Source: CAUZIZ01 sp965222655 (GTDB taxonomy: Bacteria > Acidobacteriota > UBA6911 > RPQK01 > JAJDTT01). Taken from it: a stretch of 64,000 nucleotides of DNA. The stretch's first letter is position 1, and each line of letters starts with the position of its first letter. The notes below the pieces were generated by a model that made no database searches, had not been told where the DNA came from, and saw only the letters and a program-made list of their open reading frames with translations. The stretch is from NCBI GenBank assembly GCA_965222655.1, contig CBDCUP010000005.1, positions 101,656 through 165,655 on the forward strand, in the 5' to 3' direction. The position numbers and the translations under genes are program-made. Of the stretch, positions 1 to 8,485 are shown one piece after another.

Positions 1-1
1 G

Positions 2-418
2 CTCGACGACGAGGGAGAGTATGAATGGCATCCCAATGGCCGCCGCTACGAATTCGGAACCCGATCACAGGCTGTCTTCGGGGGCTTTGCCGAGGCTCTC
101 CGCTGGCTCAACCACATCGGCTGGGACAAGATCTACCAGCGGATCTCGGAGTTATCCGGTAGGGCTGCGCAAATAGTCAAAGAATCCAAGAAGTTTGAGC
201 TGGTCTCGCCGCTTGATCGAGAGAGTAGGAGCGGGGTGTTCGTGCTCAAACTGCCGGCAGGATCCTCGGGCATCGAAGTCTACAACAAGCTGGCAGAGGC
301 TGATCGGATCCTGGTTTCGCCTTTGGACGAGCCTCGCGACCTGCGGGTTTGTCTCCATTTCTTCAATACCATGGAGGAGTTCGAAACCCTGATGGTTCGC
401 CTCGATCAATACTGCTGA
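2..418 (+). CDS. PLP-dependent class V aminotransferase family protein, C-terminal part (partial)
   Basis: The gene enters from outside the window; about 138 residues are visible in frame 2 before the TGA at 416-418. The visible part runs from NGRRYEFGTRSQAVFGGF through ALRWLNHIGWDKIY to a C-terminal small domain (GVFVLKLPAGSSGIEVYNKL, LRVCLHFFNTMEEFETLMVRL). This is the layout of the C-terminal domain of cysteine desulfurase-like class V aminotransferases: the YE-GT segment, then a helix with GW-I, then the alpha/beta small domain with a phenylalanine and asparagine near the end. The active-site lysine lies outside the window, so the substrate cannot be stated. An ABC exporter begins 11 bases downstream, suggesting cotranscription. 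Confidence 0.8.
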   Translation, partial: LDDEGEYEWHPNGRRYEFGTRSQAVFGGFAEALRWLNHIGWDKIYQRISELSGRAAQIVKESKKFELVSPLDRESRSGVFVLKLPAGSSGIEVYNKLAEADRILVSPLDEPRDLRVCLHFFNTMEEFETLMVRLDQYC

Positions 419-429
419 AGACAAGCCCT

Positions 430-2211
430 ATGGGAACGCACTCCTCACCTGAGCCGACCCGCGGATTTCTGCTCCGGCTCCTACGCCTGGCGGGAGAAAA
501 CCGGCGACTGCTGCTGGGCTCGATCCTCTGTGGTCTAGTCTTTTCAGCCGTTGACCTGATCCCGCCCCTGATTCTTCGACACCTGGTCCAGCTCCTACAC
601 GACGAGGCTCTCACCGGCTCCGCCGTCCTGTACATGGCGTTGGCTCTAGGCGGACTCAGTATCGTCCGCGGAGTCTTCCGCTACGGCTACGGGGTCCTCT
701 CCCACATCGCTGCATACCGAACACTCCACGAGCTGCTTTCCAGAACCTATAACCACATCCAGAGCCTCAAGCCGGAAGTCTTCACCCGGAGCCGAAGTGG
801 GGCCCTGATGTCGCAGGCGGTCAATGACGTAGAAGTGATCGAGGACTTTATAGCCCACGGTATCCCAGAATCCCTCCTGGCCGTGGTCATTCCGGTCGCG
901 ATGATGGGCGTACTCTTTTCCATCAATAGCGAACTGGCCCTCATCGTGATCCTTCCGCTGCCTCTCCTAGCTTTGGGGGGCTACTTACTTGCCTCCCGAA
1001 CCAATCGGGTGTGGAGAGAAGTGCGCGGTCGACGAGCGGACCTGGTGGCCGAAATCCTGGACAGGATGGCGGGCTATCAGGTGGTGAAGTCTTTCGTAGG
1101 AGAAGAGGAGCAGGCCCGACAGATCCGAGCCCACAGTGGGCGCTATCGGGACAGCATCGTCCGGGCCAATCTCTGGTCGCTTCTTCCTGCTGGTTTCGTG
1201 GAAATCGTCAGCGGGCTGGCCTATGTCATGGTCGCAGGAGCGGGCGGGTATCTTGCCCTGGGGAATCGGTTGGAACTGGCAGATCTGGTGCTTTTCGTTC
1301 TCTACATGAGCCGGATCTTCATGCCGCTGCTGAGGGTGGCCAACCTCAACGAGACGATCCAGAAAGCCATGGCCTCGGCCGCCAGGGTGTTCCAGCTTCT
1401 GGACACGCCGGGGGAGACAGAGAAGACCTCGAGCTTCAAGCCCCCAGCGAGGATGAACTGGAGTGTCCAGTTGGATCGGGTGGAGTTCGCCTACGCTCCG
1501 GAAGTGCCAGTCCTGGAGGACGTCAGTTTCGAGGTCGGGGAGGGAGAGGTCGTGGCCCTGGTCGGACCTACTGGAGCCGGAAAGTCGAGCTGCTGCAACC
1601 TGATCCCGCGCTTCTACGAGGTTCAAGAGGGTGCCGTCCGAATCGGAGGGCATGACGTGCGCCAGCTTCCCTTGAAGTTCCTTCGCTCCAATGTCGCGCA
1701 TGTGATGCAGGACGTTTTCCTGTTTCACAGCACGATCCGCGACAATATTCTTTTCGGACGACCCGATGCGTCTGAAGAGGCACTGCACCAGGCGGCCAGA
1801 GACGCCAATGCGGAAGGGTTCATCCTGGGCCTGCCGGAGGGATATGACACCATCGTGGGCGAGCGAGGAACCCGACTGTCGGGAGGCGAAAAGCAGAGGG
1901 TCTCGATAGCCAGGGCGCTGCTGAAAGATGCCCCGATTCTAATCCTGGACGAGGCCACCTCCAGCATCGATGCCGAGTCAGAGGCGGAAATCAAATCTGC
2001 CCTGTCTCGTTTGGCGAAAGGCCGTACCCTCATCGTCATTGCCCATCGGCTGTCTACGGTCCGAAACGCCGATCGGCTGGTGGTACTGAAAAAGGGTCGA
2101 GTTTTCGAAATGGGAAACCATCAGGAACTGATGCGACTGGGTGGCCTCTACGCTCGCATGTTTGAACTGCAGGACAGCTCAAGCGAATGGCAGCTGCGCT
2201 CCCTTGGATAG
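430..2211 (+). CDS. ABC exporter, fused transmembrane and ATPase domains (MsbA/multidrug type)
   Basis: A 593-residue half-transporter. Six hydrophobic helices occupy roughly residues 20-300 (ABC transmembrane domain), and the ATPase domain fills about 345-593. Visible motifs are Walker A GPTGAGKS (379-386), the Q-loop region in HVMQDVFLF, signature LSGGEKQR (from 483), Walker B ILILDEATSS and the H-loop in IAHRLST. It would act as a homodimer in the inner membrane and export a lipid or hydrophobic compound; the substrate cannot be read from sequence. I chose the ATG at 430 because the longer reading frame from 349 overlaps the upstream aminotransferase and adds residues unlike the family. 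The next gene starts 14 bases after the stop. Confidence 0.93.
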   Translation: MGTHSSPEPTRGFLLRLLRLAGENRRLLLGSILCGLVFSAVDLIPPLILRHLVQLLHDEALTGSAVLYMALALGGLSIVRGVFRYGYGVLSHIAAYRTLHELLSRTYNHIQSLKPEVFTRSRSGALMSQAVNDVEVIEDFIAHGIPESLLAVVIPVAMMGVLFSINSELALIVILPLPLLALGGYLLASRTNRVWREVRGRRADLVAEILDRMAGYQVVKSFVGEEEQARQIRAHSGRYRDSIVRANLWSLLPAGFVEIVSGLAYVMVAGAGGYLALGNRLELADLVLFVLYMSRIFMPLLRVANLNETIQKAMASAARVFQLLDTPGETEKTSSFKPPARMNWSVQLDRVEFAYAPEVPVLEDVSFEVGEGEVVALVGPTGAGKSSCCNLIPRFYEVQEGAVRIGGHDVRQLPLKFLRSNVAHVMQDVFLFHSTIRDNILFGRPDASEEALHQAARDANAEGFILGLPEGYDTIVGERGTRLSGGEKQRVSIARALLKDAPILILDEATSSIDAESEAEIKSALSRLAKGRTLIVIAHRLSTVRNADRLVVLKKGRVFEMGNHQELMRLGGLYARMFELQDSSSEWQLRSLG

Positions 2212-2225
2212 CCCACAGTACTGTC

Positions 2226-3128
2226 ATGCACGACTCCCAAGGCAACTTCCCTGAATTCTTCCTAGGCACGGCTCAGTTCGGGATCCCTTCCTATGGGATC
2301 GCAAATCGTGTGGGCCAGCCTCCGTATGCGGCGCTTCGAGAGATTGTCAGAAGAGCCTTCGAAGTAGGAGCAGTGGGTCTGGATACGGCTGCCGAGTATG
2401 GGGAAAGCGAAGGCATCCTGGGACGGATCCTGGAGGAGCTGGAGCTGAAACAGACCGCTTTTGTGTGCTCCAAAATCTCCCATCTAGAAGTCACTGAGGA
2501 TGGGAGCTTTGTGCGAAAGTCAGTGATCAGGTCTCTGCGCCGTTTACGCCTGGAAACCCTTCCGCTATGTCTACTGCATCGGGCTGAGCACCTGGGCTAC
2601 ACCGATCACCTGATGTCCCTGAAGAAGGAGGGTCTGATTCAACACGCCGGAGTCTCGGTCTATACTCCGGAGCAGGCACTCCAGGCAATTGATACCCCCG
2701 GTATTGAGGTGATCCAGCATCCCCTCAGCCTATTGGATCAGAGGTTCGAAAGGAGCGGGGTCCTGCAGAGAGCAAGATCGAAAGGTATCGCGATCTTCGT
2801 GCGAAGCGTCTATCTGCAAGGGCTCTTGTTGCTGTCAGAGGAGCGGGTGCCTGAACGGTTGGCTGACGTCAAACCGGTGCGGAGACGGCTGGAAAGAACC
2901 GCGAAGGCTCTAGAGATATCGTTGCCGGAGCTGGCGCTTCGTTTCGCTGCGTCACACGAGGGAGTCACAGGCGTCGTCGTCGGGCTGGAAACCCTGGAGC
3001 AGCTGGAATCCAATCTGGCGATGCTCGCCAAGGGAAACCTGGCGGATAAGACCATCAGAGAAATCTCGGCCGTAGTGCCCGCCCTACCCGACGCGATCCT
3101 TTCACCCAATCTGTGGGGAACTCTCTGA
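2226..3128 (+). CDS. aldo/keto reductase family protein
   Basis: A 300-residue protein matching the NAD(P)H-dependent aldo/keto reductase barrel. It starts FPEFFLGTAQFG, has the catalytic set Asp53 and Tyr58 (GLDTAAEYGESE), Lys83 (SKISHL) and His118 (LLHRAEHL), and ends with the cofactor-binding stretch GVVVGLETLEQLESNLA. It should reduce a carbonyl on a small substrate; similar proteins lie in sugar-modification clusters, but nothing nearby fixes the substrate. The ATG at 2226 is preferred over the one at 2187 because the upstream extension (AAALPWIAHSTV) overlaps the ABC exporter and lies outside the domain. Probably cotranscribed with the exporter. Confidence 0.9.
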   Translation: MHDSQGNFPEFFLGTAQFGIPSYGIANRVGQPPYAALREIVRRAFEVGAVGLDTAAEYGESEGILGRILEELELKQTAFVCSKISHLEVTEDGSFVRKSVIRSLRRLRLETLPLCLLHRAEHLGYTDHLMSLKKEGLIQHAGVSVYTPEQALQAIDTPGIEVIQHPLSLLDQRFERSGVLQRARSKGIAIFVRSVYLQGLLLLSEERVPERLADVKPVRRRLERTAKALEISLPELALRFAASHEGVTGVVVGLETLEQLESNLAMLAKGNLADKTIREISAVVPALPDAILSPNLWGTL

Positions 3129-3194
3129 CCCTTGGGAGATTATCCTGCTCGCTCTCCCTCCGAGACCTGTTTTCAGGTCGCCGACGTTCCGCCC

Positions 3195-3283
3195 CTGGTG
3201 GGGGTGGCCTCCAGGCCGCCGTGCTTTCGAGCCAAATGGCTCGAAAGCGGAAGAGTTCGGCCTGGAGACCGAACCCACGTCCG
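3195..3283. repeat. dispersed palindromic repeat, GGCCTCCAGGCC family, copy 1
   Basis: Outer arms GGTGGCCTCCAGGCCGCC and TTCGGCCTGGAGACCGAA enclose an inner hairpin TTTCGAGCC-aaat-GGCTCGAAA. The same architecture recurs at 13593, 38029 (half only) and 48309. It lies between the convergent aldo/keto reductase and PHP phosphatase genes, so it could serve as a bidirectional transcript end. Confidence 0.85.
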
Positions 3284-3313
3284 CCACCCGCAGGAACCAA
3301 ATCAAGCTTCAGC

Positions 3314-4210
3314 CTAGCGAAGCGGGATCTTCTTGCGGCCCAGGGATCGGCCCTCCGCGGTGAGGGTCGTTATGTGATTGACTCCGTTCTGCAGTAGATA
3401 GGATCGAGCTGGCTCGAGTCCGGCTCCGACATCAGCCGGCGAATGACTGTCGTCTCCGAAGCAGAAACCGATTCCCAGGAGCTGCGCACGCTTCACCAGC
3501 CACGGCGCCGGATAGGGAGCACCCAATCCCTTTCGGTAGCCGGCCGTGTTCAGGTCCAGGATGCAGTCGTGTCTTCGAATCACCTCAAGAGTCGAATCGG
3601 CTGCCGCGCGAACCGCCGAGGAGTCGAGTGGCCCGAAGCGTCGGCCATGTAGCTTGATCAGGTCCAGATGCCCTACTACTTCCGGTCGTAGCGACTCCAC
3701 CATCTCCGAAACCGTGTCATAGTAGCGAACGGCCAGGCGCTCGAGCCCGGACAGACCCTCTAGCGCCCGTTCGAACTCATCCAGTTCCCCATCGATTGCG
3801 ATCTCATCGACATAGTGCACCGATCCCACCATGTAGTCGAAATCGAAAATACTACGATATGCCCGCATTACCTCCGCATAGGACGCCGTGGGCACTACTT
3901 CTGCCTCGAATCCACGAAGGACTGAAAGCCGGCCGCGATACTCCGCTACCAGTGGCGGAAGAGCCGCGGCATAGCGCTCGAAGTCTTCCTTGAGACGGTC
4001 CACACTCCATCCCTTTTCGACCTCACCGGGGTATAGAAATCTTTCTTCGAGACGGGGTGCATGCTCGCTGACGCCGAAGGTCTGGTATCCGGCAGCTACT
4101 GCTGAATCGAGGATCTGGGGTAGGGTTCCCTGGGCGTGCTCACAATACTCGCCCGAGTGGCCACCGTGTAGTGACGCTTTCCAACTAGAAGGGTCGAGTT
4201 TGGAATACAC
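3314..4210 (-). CDS. PHP-domain phosphatase, histidinol-phosphatase (HisK/HisJ) type
   Basis: A 298-residue protein of the polymerase-and-histidinol-phosphatase superfamily. Metal-binding motifs are visible in order: LHGGHS (His15, His18), VSEHAP (His50), FEAEVV, GSVHYVD, GHLDLIKL and FGDDSHSPADVG. The family forms a distorted barrel holding a trinuclear metal site and removes phosphate from L-histidinol phosphate in histidine biosynthesis. The early motif is LHGGHSGEYCEHA instead of the usual D-H-T-H, a common HisK-type variation. No other his genes are in view, so the histidine role is inferred from the family. It is convergent with the aldo/keto reductase. Confidence 0.83.
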   Translation of the reverse strand: MYSKLDPSSWKASLHGGHSGEYCEHAQGTLPQILDSAVAAGYQTFGVSEHAPRLEERFLYPGEVEKGWSVDRLKEDFERYAAALPPLVAEYRGRLSVLRGFEAEVVPTASYAEVMRAYRSIFDFDYMVGSVHYVDEIAIDGELDEFERALEGLSGLERLAVRYYDTVSEMVESLRPEVVGHLDLIKLHGRRFGPLDSSAVRAAADSTLEVIRRHDCILDLNTAGYRKGLGAPYPAPWLVKRAQLLGIGFCFGDDSHSPADVGAGLEPARSYLLQNGVNHITTLTAEGRSLGRKKIPLR

Positions 4211-4236
4211 GAGAGAAGACTATCACAGGGGTGATC

Positions 4237-4596
4237 TTATCTTCTCAGGTCCCACTGATCGGGGGAGGGGGTCAAAAAGGGCTGACTGACCAAACCGTTT
4301 TTCCAGAGGACTTTTGCCAGCACCGACTTGTCCACACCCATCTGCTTTGCAGCGCTTCCCAGGACGACGTCGACGGCCTGTTGAACCTGATGGACCAGTT
4401 CCCGCTCTTCCTGCTCAGCCAGGATCGAAGGGGTCCTCTTGTGATCTGAAGCAGGGGTAGTGGCGGGGTGCGTTTGGTTGGTTTTCACGTTTTGAGTTAG
4501 GACGCGCTGGCCTCGAGAACCTCGTTCCCTTGACCAGCGCTGTGCTGTATTTGCCAGGATCAGCTCCTGAGGATCGTATCGGCCGCGGGAGCACAA
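4237..4596 (-). CDS. small hypothetical protein, charged with a helical C-terminal half
   Basis: A 119-codon frame opening with TTG; no ATG is available near the start. The N-terminal half is basic and low in hydrophobics. The C-terminal half (AEQEERELVHQVQQAVDVVLG, then AAKQMGVDKSVLAKVLWKNG) is predicted helical and vaguely like a helix-turn-helix, but I recognise no family. No clear ribosome-binding site is seen, and the true start may be internal. It sits between two minus-strand genes. It could be non-coding; codon use gives no decisive sign. Confidence 0.35.
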   Translation of the reverse strand: MCSRGRYDPQELILANTAQRWSRERGSRGQRVLTQNVKTNQTHPATTPASDHKRTPSILAEQEERELVHQVQQAVDVVLGSAAKQMGVDKSVLAKVLWKNGLVSQPFLTPSPDQWDLRR

Positions 4597-4613
4597 ACTT
4601 TAGAGTATCCGGG

Positions 4614-5216
4614 TCAGACTGACCCAGCTGGCGGCTGGATCATGGTCTCGGCAAGCGCGAAGACACACGAACTTCGGGCGGCTCCGCCGATCGCCTCGCG
4701 CCAGATATCGCGGCGATAGGGGCGACCTGGAAACGGGATTCCGTCCCAGCGAATCTCTCCCTCCTCGGCGAAGAAGAGCAGGGTAAAGACAGGCCTCCTC
4801 TGCTGGATCTGCCGGTCTGAACGATAGACCATAACTGGCTCATCGAGCTGGCTCCAAGAAGCCTCGAGGAGATGTCCGGGAAGCTCGATACGCCAGGAAG
4901 GAGCGTCGATAACATCCCCAGCTCGCCGAAAGGTTGCATCTACGACCGCAAGTTCGCGGTCCAGGGAGGCATTCTTGCCTCGGATCATGGTTTCGATAAT
5001 GAACTCCACAAGAGCTGGGTTGTCGGTGCACACCGCTTCCAGGGTCCCTGGGATGATGACAAAGGCGACGGTTCCCTCCCCGGCTGGGCTATAGCTGCTG
5101 TGATACAGGCTCAGCTGAGCACTATCGGAGTCCGCACCAGTGGGCCGCAGAAAGTTGATCCAGTGTTCTCCCGCCCAGATCAACTTCCCCTGGAGGGTAG
5201 GGTCGTGTGGAGACAT
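4614..5216 (-). CDS. hypothetical protein, about 200 residues
   Basis: Unrecognised family. The sequence has a globular composition with alternating strands (GKLIWAGEHWINFLRPTG, GTVAFVIIPGTLEAVCTDNPALVEFI, PVMVYRSDRQIQQRRPVFTLLFFAEEGEI) and aromatic residues in a pattern like a beta-barrel or jelly-roll domain. It has no signal peptide or membrane segment. It begins 11 bases after the end of the upstream minus-strand hydrolase gene, so the two are probably cotranscribed. Confidence 0.7.
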   Translation of the reverse strand: MSPHDPTLQGKLIWAGEHWINFLRPTGADSDSAQLSLYHSSYSPAGEGTVAFVIIPGTLEAVCTDNPALVEFIIETMIRGKNASLDRELAVVDATFRRAGDVIDAPSWRIELPGHLLEASWSQLDEPVMVYRSDRQIQQRRPVFTLLFFAEEGEIRWDGIPFPGRPYRRDIWREAIGGAARSSCVFALAETMIQPPAGSV

Positions 5217-5227
5217 TCAGACCTGTA

Positions 5228-6100
5228 CTAACGGACCAGGCGATTGATGAAGGCCAGAACTTCTTCCTGGACCAGATCTCCCTTTTTCCCCGCTCCAACG
5301 ATAATGTTCATATGGTTGCGGTCGGGAACATTGCGGGTGGTGGCCTTGCCTCCAGCTGCCTTCAGCGCCTTCTGAAATCGGCGGGCCTGGAAGTCGGCCG
5401 TGACATAGTCCTCTTCGGCATAGAGTAGCAGGAAGGGAGCGGGTCGAGTCCCTACCTGAGAGGTCGGGGAAGCCTTCCGCAACATCTGGCGCTCGGTGCC
5501 AAAGACCGACTGATACATCAACTGCCCCGTGACGCCCGTCAGTTCCAGATCATAGACTCCGCTGATCGCTACCACTCCCCGAACCACGTCTGGCTTCAGA
5601 CCGTGCTCAGCCAGATAGCTGGGATCCACGGCTATCAGGGAAGACAAGTGTGCCCCCGCCGAATGTCCCATGAGGAAGATCTTCTTCTGGTGCCAGCCGT
5701 AGACGTTGGACTGCTTGTAAACCCAGGCCAGCGCTCGGGCAACATCGCGTGCGTGCTCGGGGTGGCGCACCTCGGGAGAAAGACGGTAATTGATAATTGC
5801 CACGCCAAGTCCGGCTCGCGCCAGACTCCGACCCAACTTTCCGTAGGCGCCGCCGTAAGCATCCTTATCTCCCCGCTGCCAAGATCCTCCGTGGACGAAG
5901 ATCACAATCGGATGCTCCTTCCGATCCAGCGGAAGATAAAGGTTGAGAAGGTGCTTCTTCGAGTGGGCTCCCGACCCTTCGTAGTAACGCAGGTCCTGCT
6001 TCTCCTGGACGTCCGGAGACAACATCGTCAGAGCAAGAAGAAGGGAAAATGGGATCGAGGTCATGACCGGGATCATTACGCAAAAAGCGCGATCTTTCAA
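5228..6100 (-). CDS. exported alpha/beta hydrolase (carboxylesterase type)
   Basis: A 290-residue alpha/beta hydrolase with an N-terminal signal sequence (hydrophobic core SIPFSLLLALTML). Oxyanion motif HGGSW is at 70-74. The nucleophile elbow GHSAG places the catalytic serine at 147; Asp231 (YAEEDYVTAD) and His263 (PDRNHMNI) complete a likely triad. The HGGSW/GHSAG pairing and length resemble BD-FAE and kynurenine formamidase-like esterases. Substrates are probably short acyl esters or amides. Starts at Met9 or Met13 would also leave a good signal peptide. A hypothetical gene follows closely on the same strand, and a divergent ABC transporter starts 212 bases upstream across a region with two tandem inverted repeats. 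Confidence 0.88.
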   Translation of the reverse strand: MKDRAFCVMIPVMTSIPFSLLLALTMLSPDVQEKQDLRYYEGSGAHSKKHLLNLYLPLDRKEHPIVIFVHGGSWQRGDKDAYGGAYGKLGRSLARAGLGVAIINYRLSPEVRHPEHARDVARALAWVYKQSNVYGWHQKKIFLMGHSAGAHLSSLIAVDPSYLAEHGLKPDVVRGVVAISGVYDLELTGVTGQLMYQSVFGTERQMLRKASPTSQVGTRPAPFLLLYAEEDYVTADFQARRFQKALKAAGGKATTRNVPDRNHMNIIVGAGKKGDLVQEEVLAFINRLVR

Positions 6101-6244
6101 GGCCGTTCACCAGGCCCAATCCACAGGAACATACCTGATCAGCTCAATTCGTAGGCTTTTCCAAACTCCGATGAGGGAGCAGGCGAATGAGAAACACGTA
6201 CTGGCAGTGGAAGTCCCAAATAGGTGACAATGGAGGAGACCGAG

Positions 6245-6283
6245 ACCAGAAAAACGGCTGGTAAGACCAGAAAAACGGCTGGT
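6245..6283. promoter_or_regulatory. tandem inverted repeats ACCAG-N8-CTGGT, possible operator
   Basis: Two identical 18-base sites, ACCAGAAAAACGGCTGGT, lie at 6245-6262 and 6266-6283, spaced 21 bases (two helical turns). Each has 5-bp inverted arms. They sit in the divergent intergenic region, 29 bases before the TTG start of the MacB-like ATPase gene. The spacing fits cooperative protein binding; this is inference, and no regulator gene is adjacent. Confidence 0.45.
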
Positions 6284-6312
6284 TGGCGGACTGAATTGAT
6301 GAGATCGAACGA

Positions 6313-7029
6313 TTGATTGGACTTCGTGCTGAAAACTTGACCAGGAGTTACACCCTGGGCGGGAAAACCATCAACGCATTGAACGGGGTCTCCTTCGAGG
6401 TCCAGTCCGGAGAGTTCCTGGGTGTGGTGGGACGCTCCGGTTCGGGTAAATCGACCCTGCTGAATCTGCTGGCGGGACTCGATCGCCCCTCCTCAGGATT
6501 CCTGTGGGTGGATGATAAGAACCTGGCCAAGATGACGCCTCTTGAACTGGCCTGGCACCGGCAACGCACAGTAGGCATCGTGTTTCAGTCTTTTCACCTG
6601 GTGCCCACGATGAGCGCCAGGGAGAACGTTGAACTGGCGATGGCCTTCGCCGGAGTGGGAAGTAGTCAACGTGCCGCTCGGGCATCGGATCTACTGGATA
6701 CCGTGAGTCTCGCTGACCGAGCCGATCATCTTCCGGCCGAGCTCTCAGGGGGTGAGCAGCAGCGGGTTGCAATCGCCAGAGCCCTCGCCAATAGCCCTGG
6801 GTTCCTGCTGGCTGATGAGCCGACGGGCAATCTGGATAGCTCCACCGCGGAGGAGATACTCGGAATCTTCCAGAATCTGCACGCTCAAGGAAATACCGTC
6901 ATCTGCGTCACTCACGAGAAGGAGTTGCTCTCGACCTATGTTGACCGGTTCCTTCGCCTGAGCGATGGCAAGGTCGAATCTGAAGAGAGCCCACAGAACG
7001 ACCACGGGGATGGGAGTGAGCTTCTCTAA
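6313..7029 (+). CDS. ABC transporter ATP-binding protein, MacB/LolD type
   Basis: A 238-residue ATPase with Walker A GRSGSGKST, Q-loop QSFHLVP, signature LSGGEQQRVAIARAL, Walker B LLADEPTGNLD and the switch His in VTHE. The PTGNLD and LVPTMSARENVELAM features mark the MacB/LolD/FtsE branch, which powers mechanotransmission rather than classic export. The start is TTG at 6313; it is the only usable initiator after the in-frame TGA at 6292. The stop TAA overlaps the next gene's ATG by one base (TAATG), so translation of the permease is probably coupled. Confidence 0.93.
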   Translation: MIGLRAENLTRSYTLGGKTINALNGVSFEVQSGEFLGVVGRSGSGKSTLLNLLAGLDRPSSGFLWVDDKNLAKMTPLELAWHRQRTVGIVFQSFHLVPTMSARENVELAMAFAGVGSSQRAARASDLLDTVSLADRADHLPAELSGGEQQRVAIARALANSPGFLLADEPTGNLDSSTAEEILGIFQNLHAQGNTVICVTHEKELLSTYVDRFLRLSDGKVESEESPQNDHGDGSELL

Positions 7030-8369
7030 TGCTCTGGCGCGACGTCTTCCAGATAGCTTTTCGAAACGTAGGGCAGGCTCGCTTGCGCTTCACTCTGACT
7101 TGTCTGGGCGTCCTGATTGCCATCGCTACTCTGGTAGCAATGGTCAGCTTCGGCGCAGGTCTGCGTGAGCAGACCGTAGACAATCTCGAGGTCAGAGAGG
7201 TCTTCACCTCCTTCCAGATCCTGGGTTCCGGCCGGGCGCAAAGTCTAAGAGACTACCGTGAAGAAGAATCGAGTGAGGCGAAGAAAACCGAACGCCCGCC
7301 GCTGAACGTGGCCCTGGTCGAGCGTGTTTCAAAGTTGCCGGGCGTCGTCAGTGTCCAGGAGGATATCCGGTTTCCGGCTCGGCTGGAGCGCAATGGCAAG
7401 GGCTACCTCACCCGGATCCGAGGGGCCGGCCCACACGTAGCTCCGCTATCACCCTACTCCAAGATCACCCAGGGCCGATTCCTCAATGGGATTCAGGGGC
7501 GCGAAATCGTGCTGACCCATCGCGTCGCCCGCAGACTCGGATTCGATCCACCGGAGAAGTCCCTGGGCCAGACTATCGACGTGCTCACGGATCGTCTGCG
7601 CCGGGTCGAGTCGGAAGACGATCTCCCCCTCGAAACCGTCCGCATTCCCTTCAACGTGGTCGGTGTCCTGCCCCGCCTTCTGATCACCCAACGCAATCCC
7701 TTCTACCGGGGCGTCGTGATTCCGCTGGAGGAGGCCAGGCCGCTATGGAAGCAGAGCCTCAGCGGAAGGTCGGCCTTGGCGGCTGCACTCTCTCAGGATC
7801 AGGGAAGGGGTCGCGAGTTCGAAAGTGTGGACGTCCGAGTCGAGGACCTCCTGAGTCTGGAAGACGTCCGCAAGGAAGTAGAGTCATGGGGTCTGACGAC
7901 CTTTGCGATCGCAGACGAGATGAAGCGAATTCAAGAGGCCTTTATGATCTTGGAGGTCATTCTCTCGGTGCTGGGCACGATCGCACTCGTGGTCGCGTCA
8001 CTGGGCATCGCGAACGTCCTCGTGATGTCTGTCCTCGAGCGCAGAAAGGTCATCGGCATCATGAAGGCGATTGGGGGAACAGACGCCGACGTGCGACGAA
8101 TCTTTCTGGTGGAGGCAAGCATCATTGGGCTGCTGGGAGGCCTGCTGGGACTTCTCGCAGGATGGGGGTTGACCCGGATAGCCTCAGTTTTTATTGTCCG
8201 CTATTTTGCGAGAAACGGTATTCTCGACGTCCCCGAACTCTTCGCTTATCCGGGATGGCTGCTGGCGGGTGCAATCACTTTCGCCGTGCTTTTCAGCCTT
8301 CTCTCTGGGGTCCTTCCCGCCAACCGTGCGGCCCGCGTCGATCCCGTCGAGGCCCTACGCCAGGGATAG
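7029..8369 (+). CDS. ABC transporter permease, MacB-like (MacB_PCD and FtsX domains)
   Basis: A 446-residue inner-membrane protein. One N-terminal transmembrane helix (about residues 17-40, FTLTCLGVLIAIATLVAMVSFGAG) is followed by a roughly 250-residue periplasmic MacB core domain. Three C-terminal helices follow (VILSVLGTIALVVASLGIANVL; SIIGLLGGLLGLLAGWGL; WLLAGAITFAVLFSLLSG), ending in the family's ANRAARVDPVEALRQG tail. With the ATPase it forms a MacB/LolCDE-type complex moving a substrate at the periplasmic face. No membrane-fusion protein or TolC partner lies next to it. The periplasmic domain is shorter than in E. coli MacB. Confidence 0.92.
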   Translation: MLWRDVFQIAFRNVGQARLRFTLTCLGVLIAIATLVAMVSFGAGLREQTVDNLEVREVFTSFQILGSGRAQSLRDYREEESSEAKKTERPPLNVALVERVSKLPGVVSVQEDIRFPARLERNGKGYLTRIRGAGPHVAPLSPYSKITQGRFLNGIQGREIVLTHRVARRLGFDPPEKSLGQTIDVLTDRLRRVESEDDLPLETVRIPFNVVGVLPRLLITQRNPFYRGVVIPLEEARPLWKQSLSGRSALAAALSQDQGRGREFESVDVRVEDLLSLEDVRKEVESWGLTTFAIADEMKRIQEAFMILEVILSVLGTIALVVASLGIANVLVMSVLERRKVIGIMKAIGGTDADVRRIFLVEASIIGLLGGLLGLLAGWGLTRIASVFIVRYFARNGILDVPELFAYPGWLLAGAITFAVLFSLLSGVLPANRAARVDPVEALRQG

Positions 8370-8378
8370 CTCGCATTA

Positions 8379-8406
8379 GTGAGCAGTGAGCAGTGAGCAG
8401 TGAGCA
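8379..8406. repeat. GTGAGCA heptamer array, copy 1
   Basis: Four direct copies of GTGAGCA, the last incomplete, begin 9 bases after the stop codon of the MacB-like permease. Related arrays lie at 25339, 25649, 42656 and 43480, always in intergenic sequence. Confidence 0.85.
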
Positions 8407-8485
8407 ATTCGAGAATAGCTTTATCCGCTAGCCCGGATCGAGCATAAGTTTTCGTAGCGAGGCTATGACAGTGCCGTCCAGGCTG

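Noticed and set aside
985..1788. 267-codon minus-strand frame
   Set aside because: Shadow of the ABC exporter; no domain, wrong codon pattern.
8379..8406. Possible CRISPR-like direct repeats
   Set aside because: The GTGAGCA units are contiguous, with no spacers, and no cas genes are in the window.
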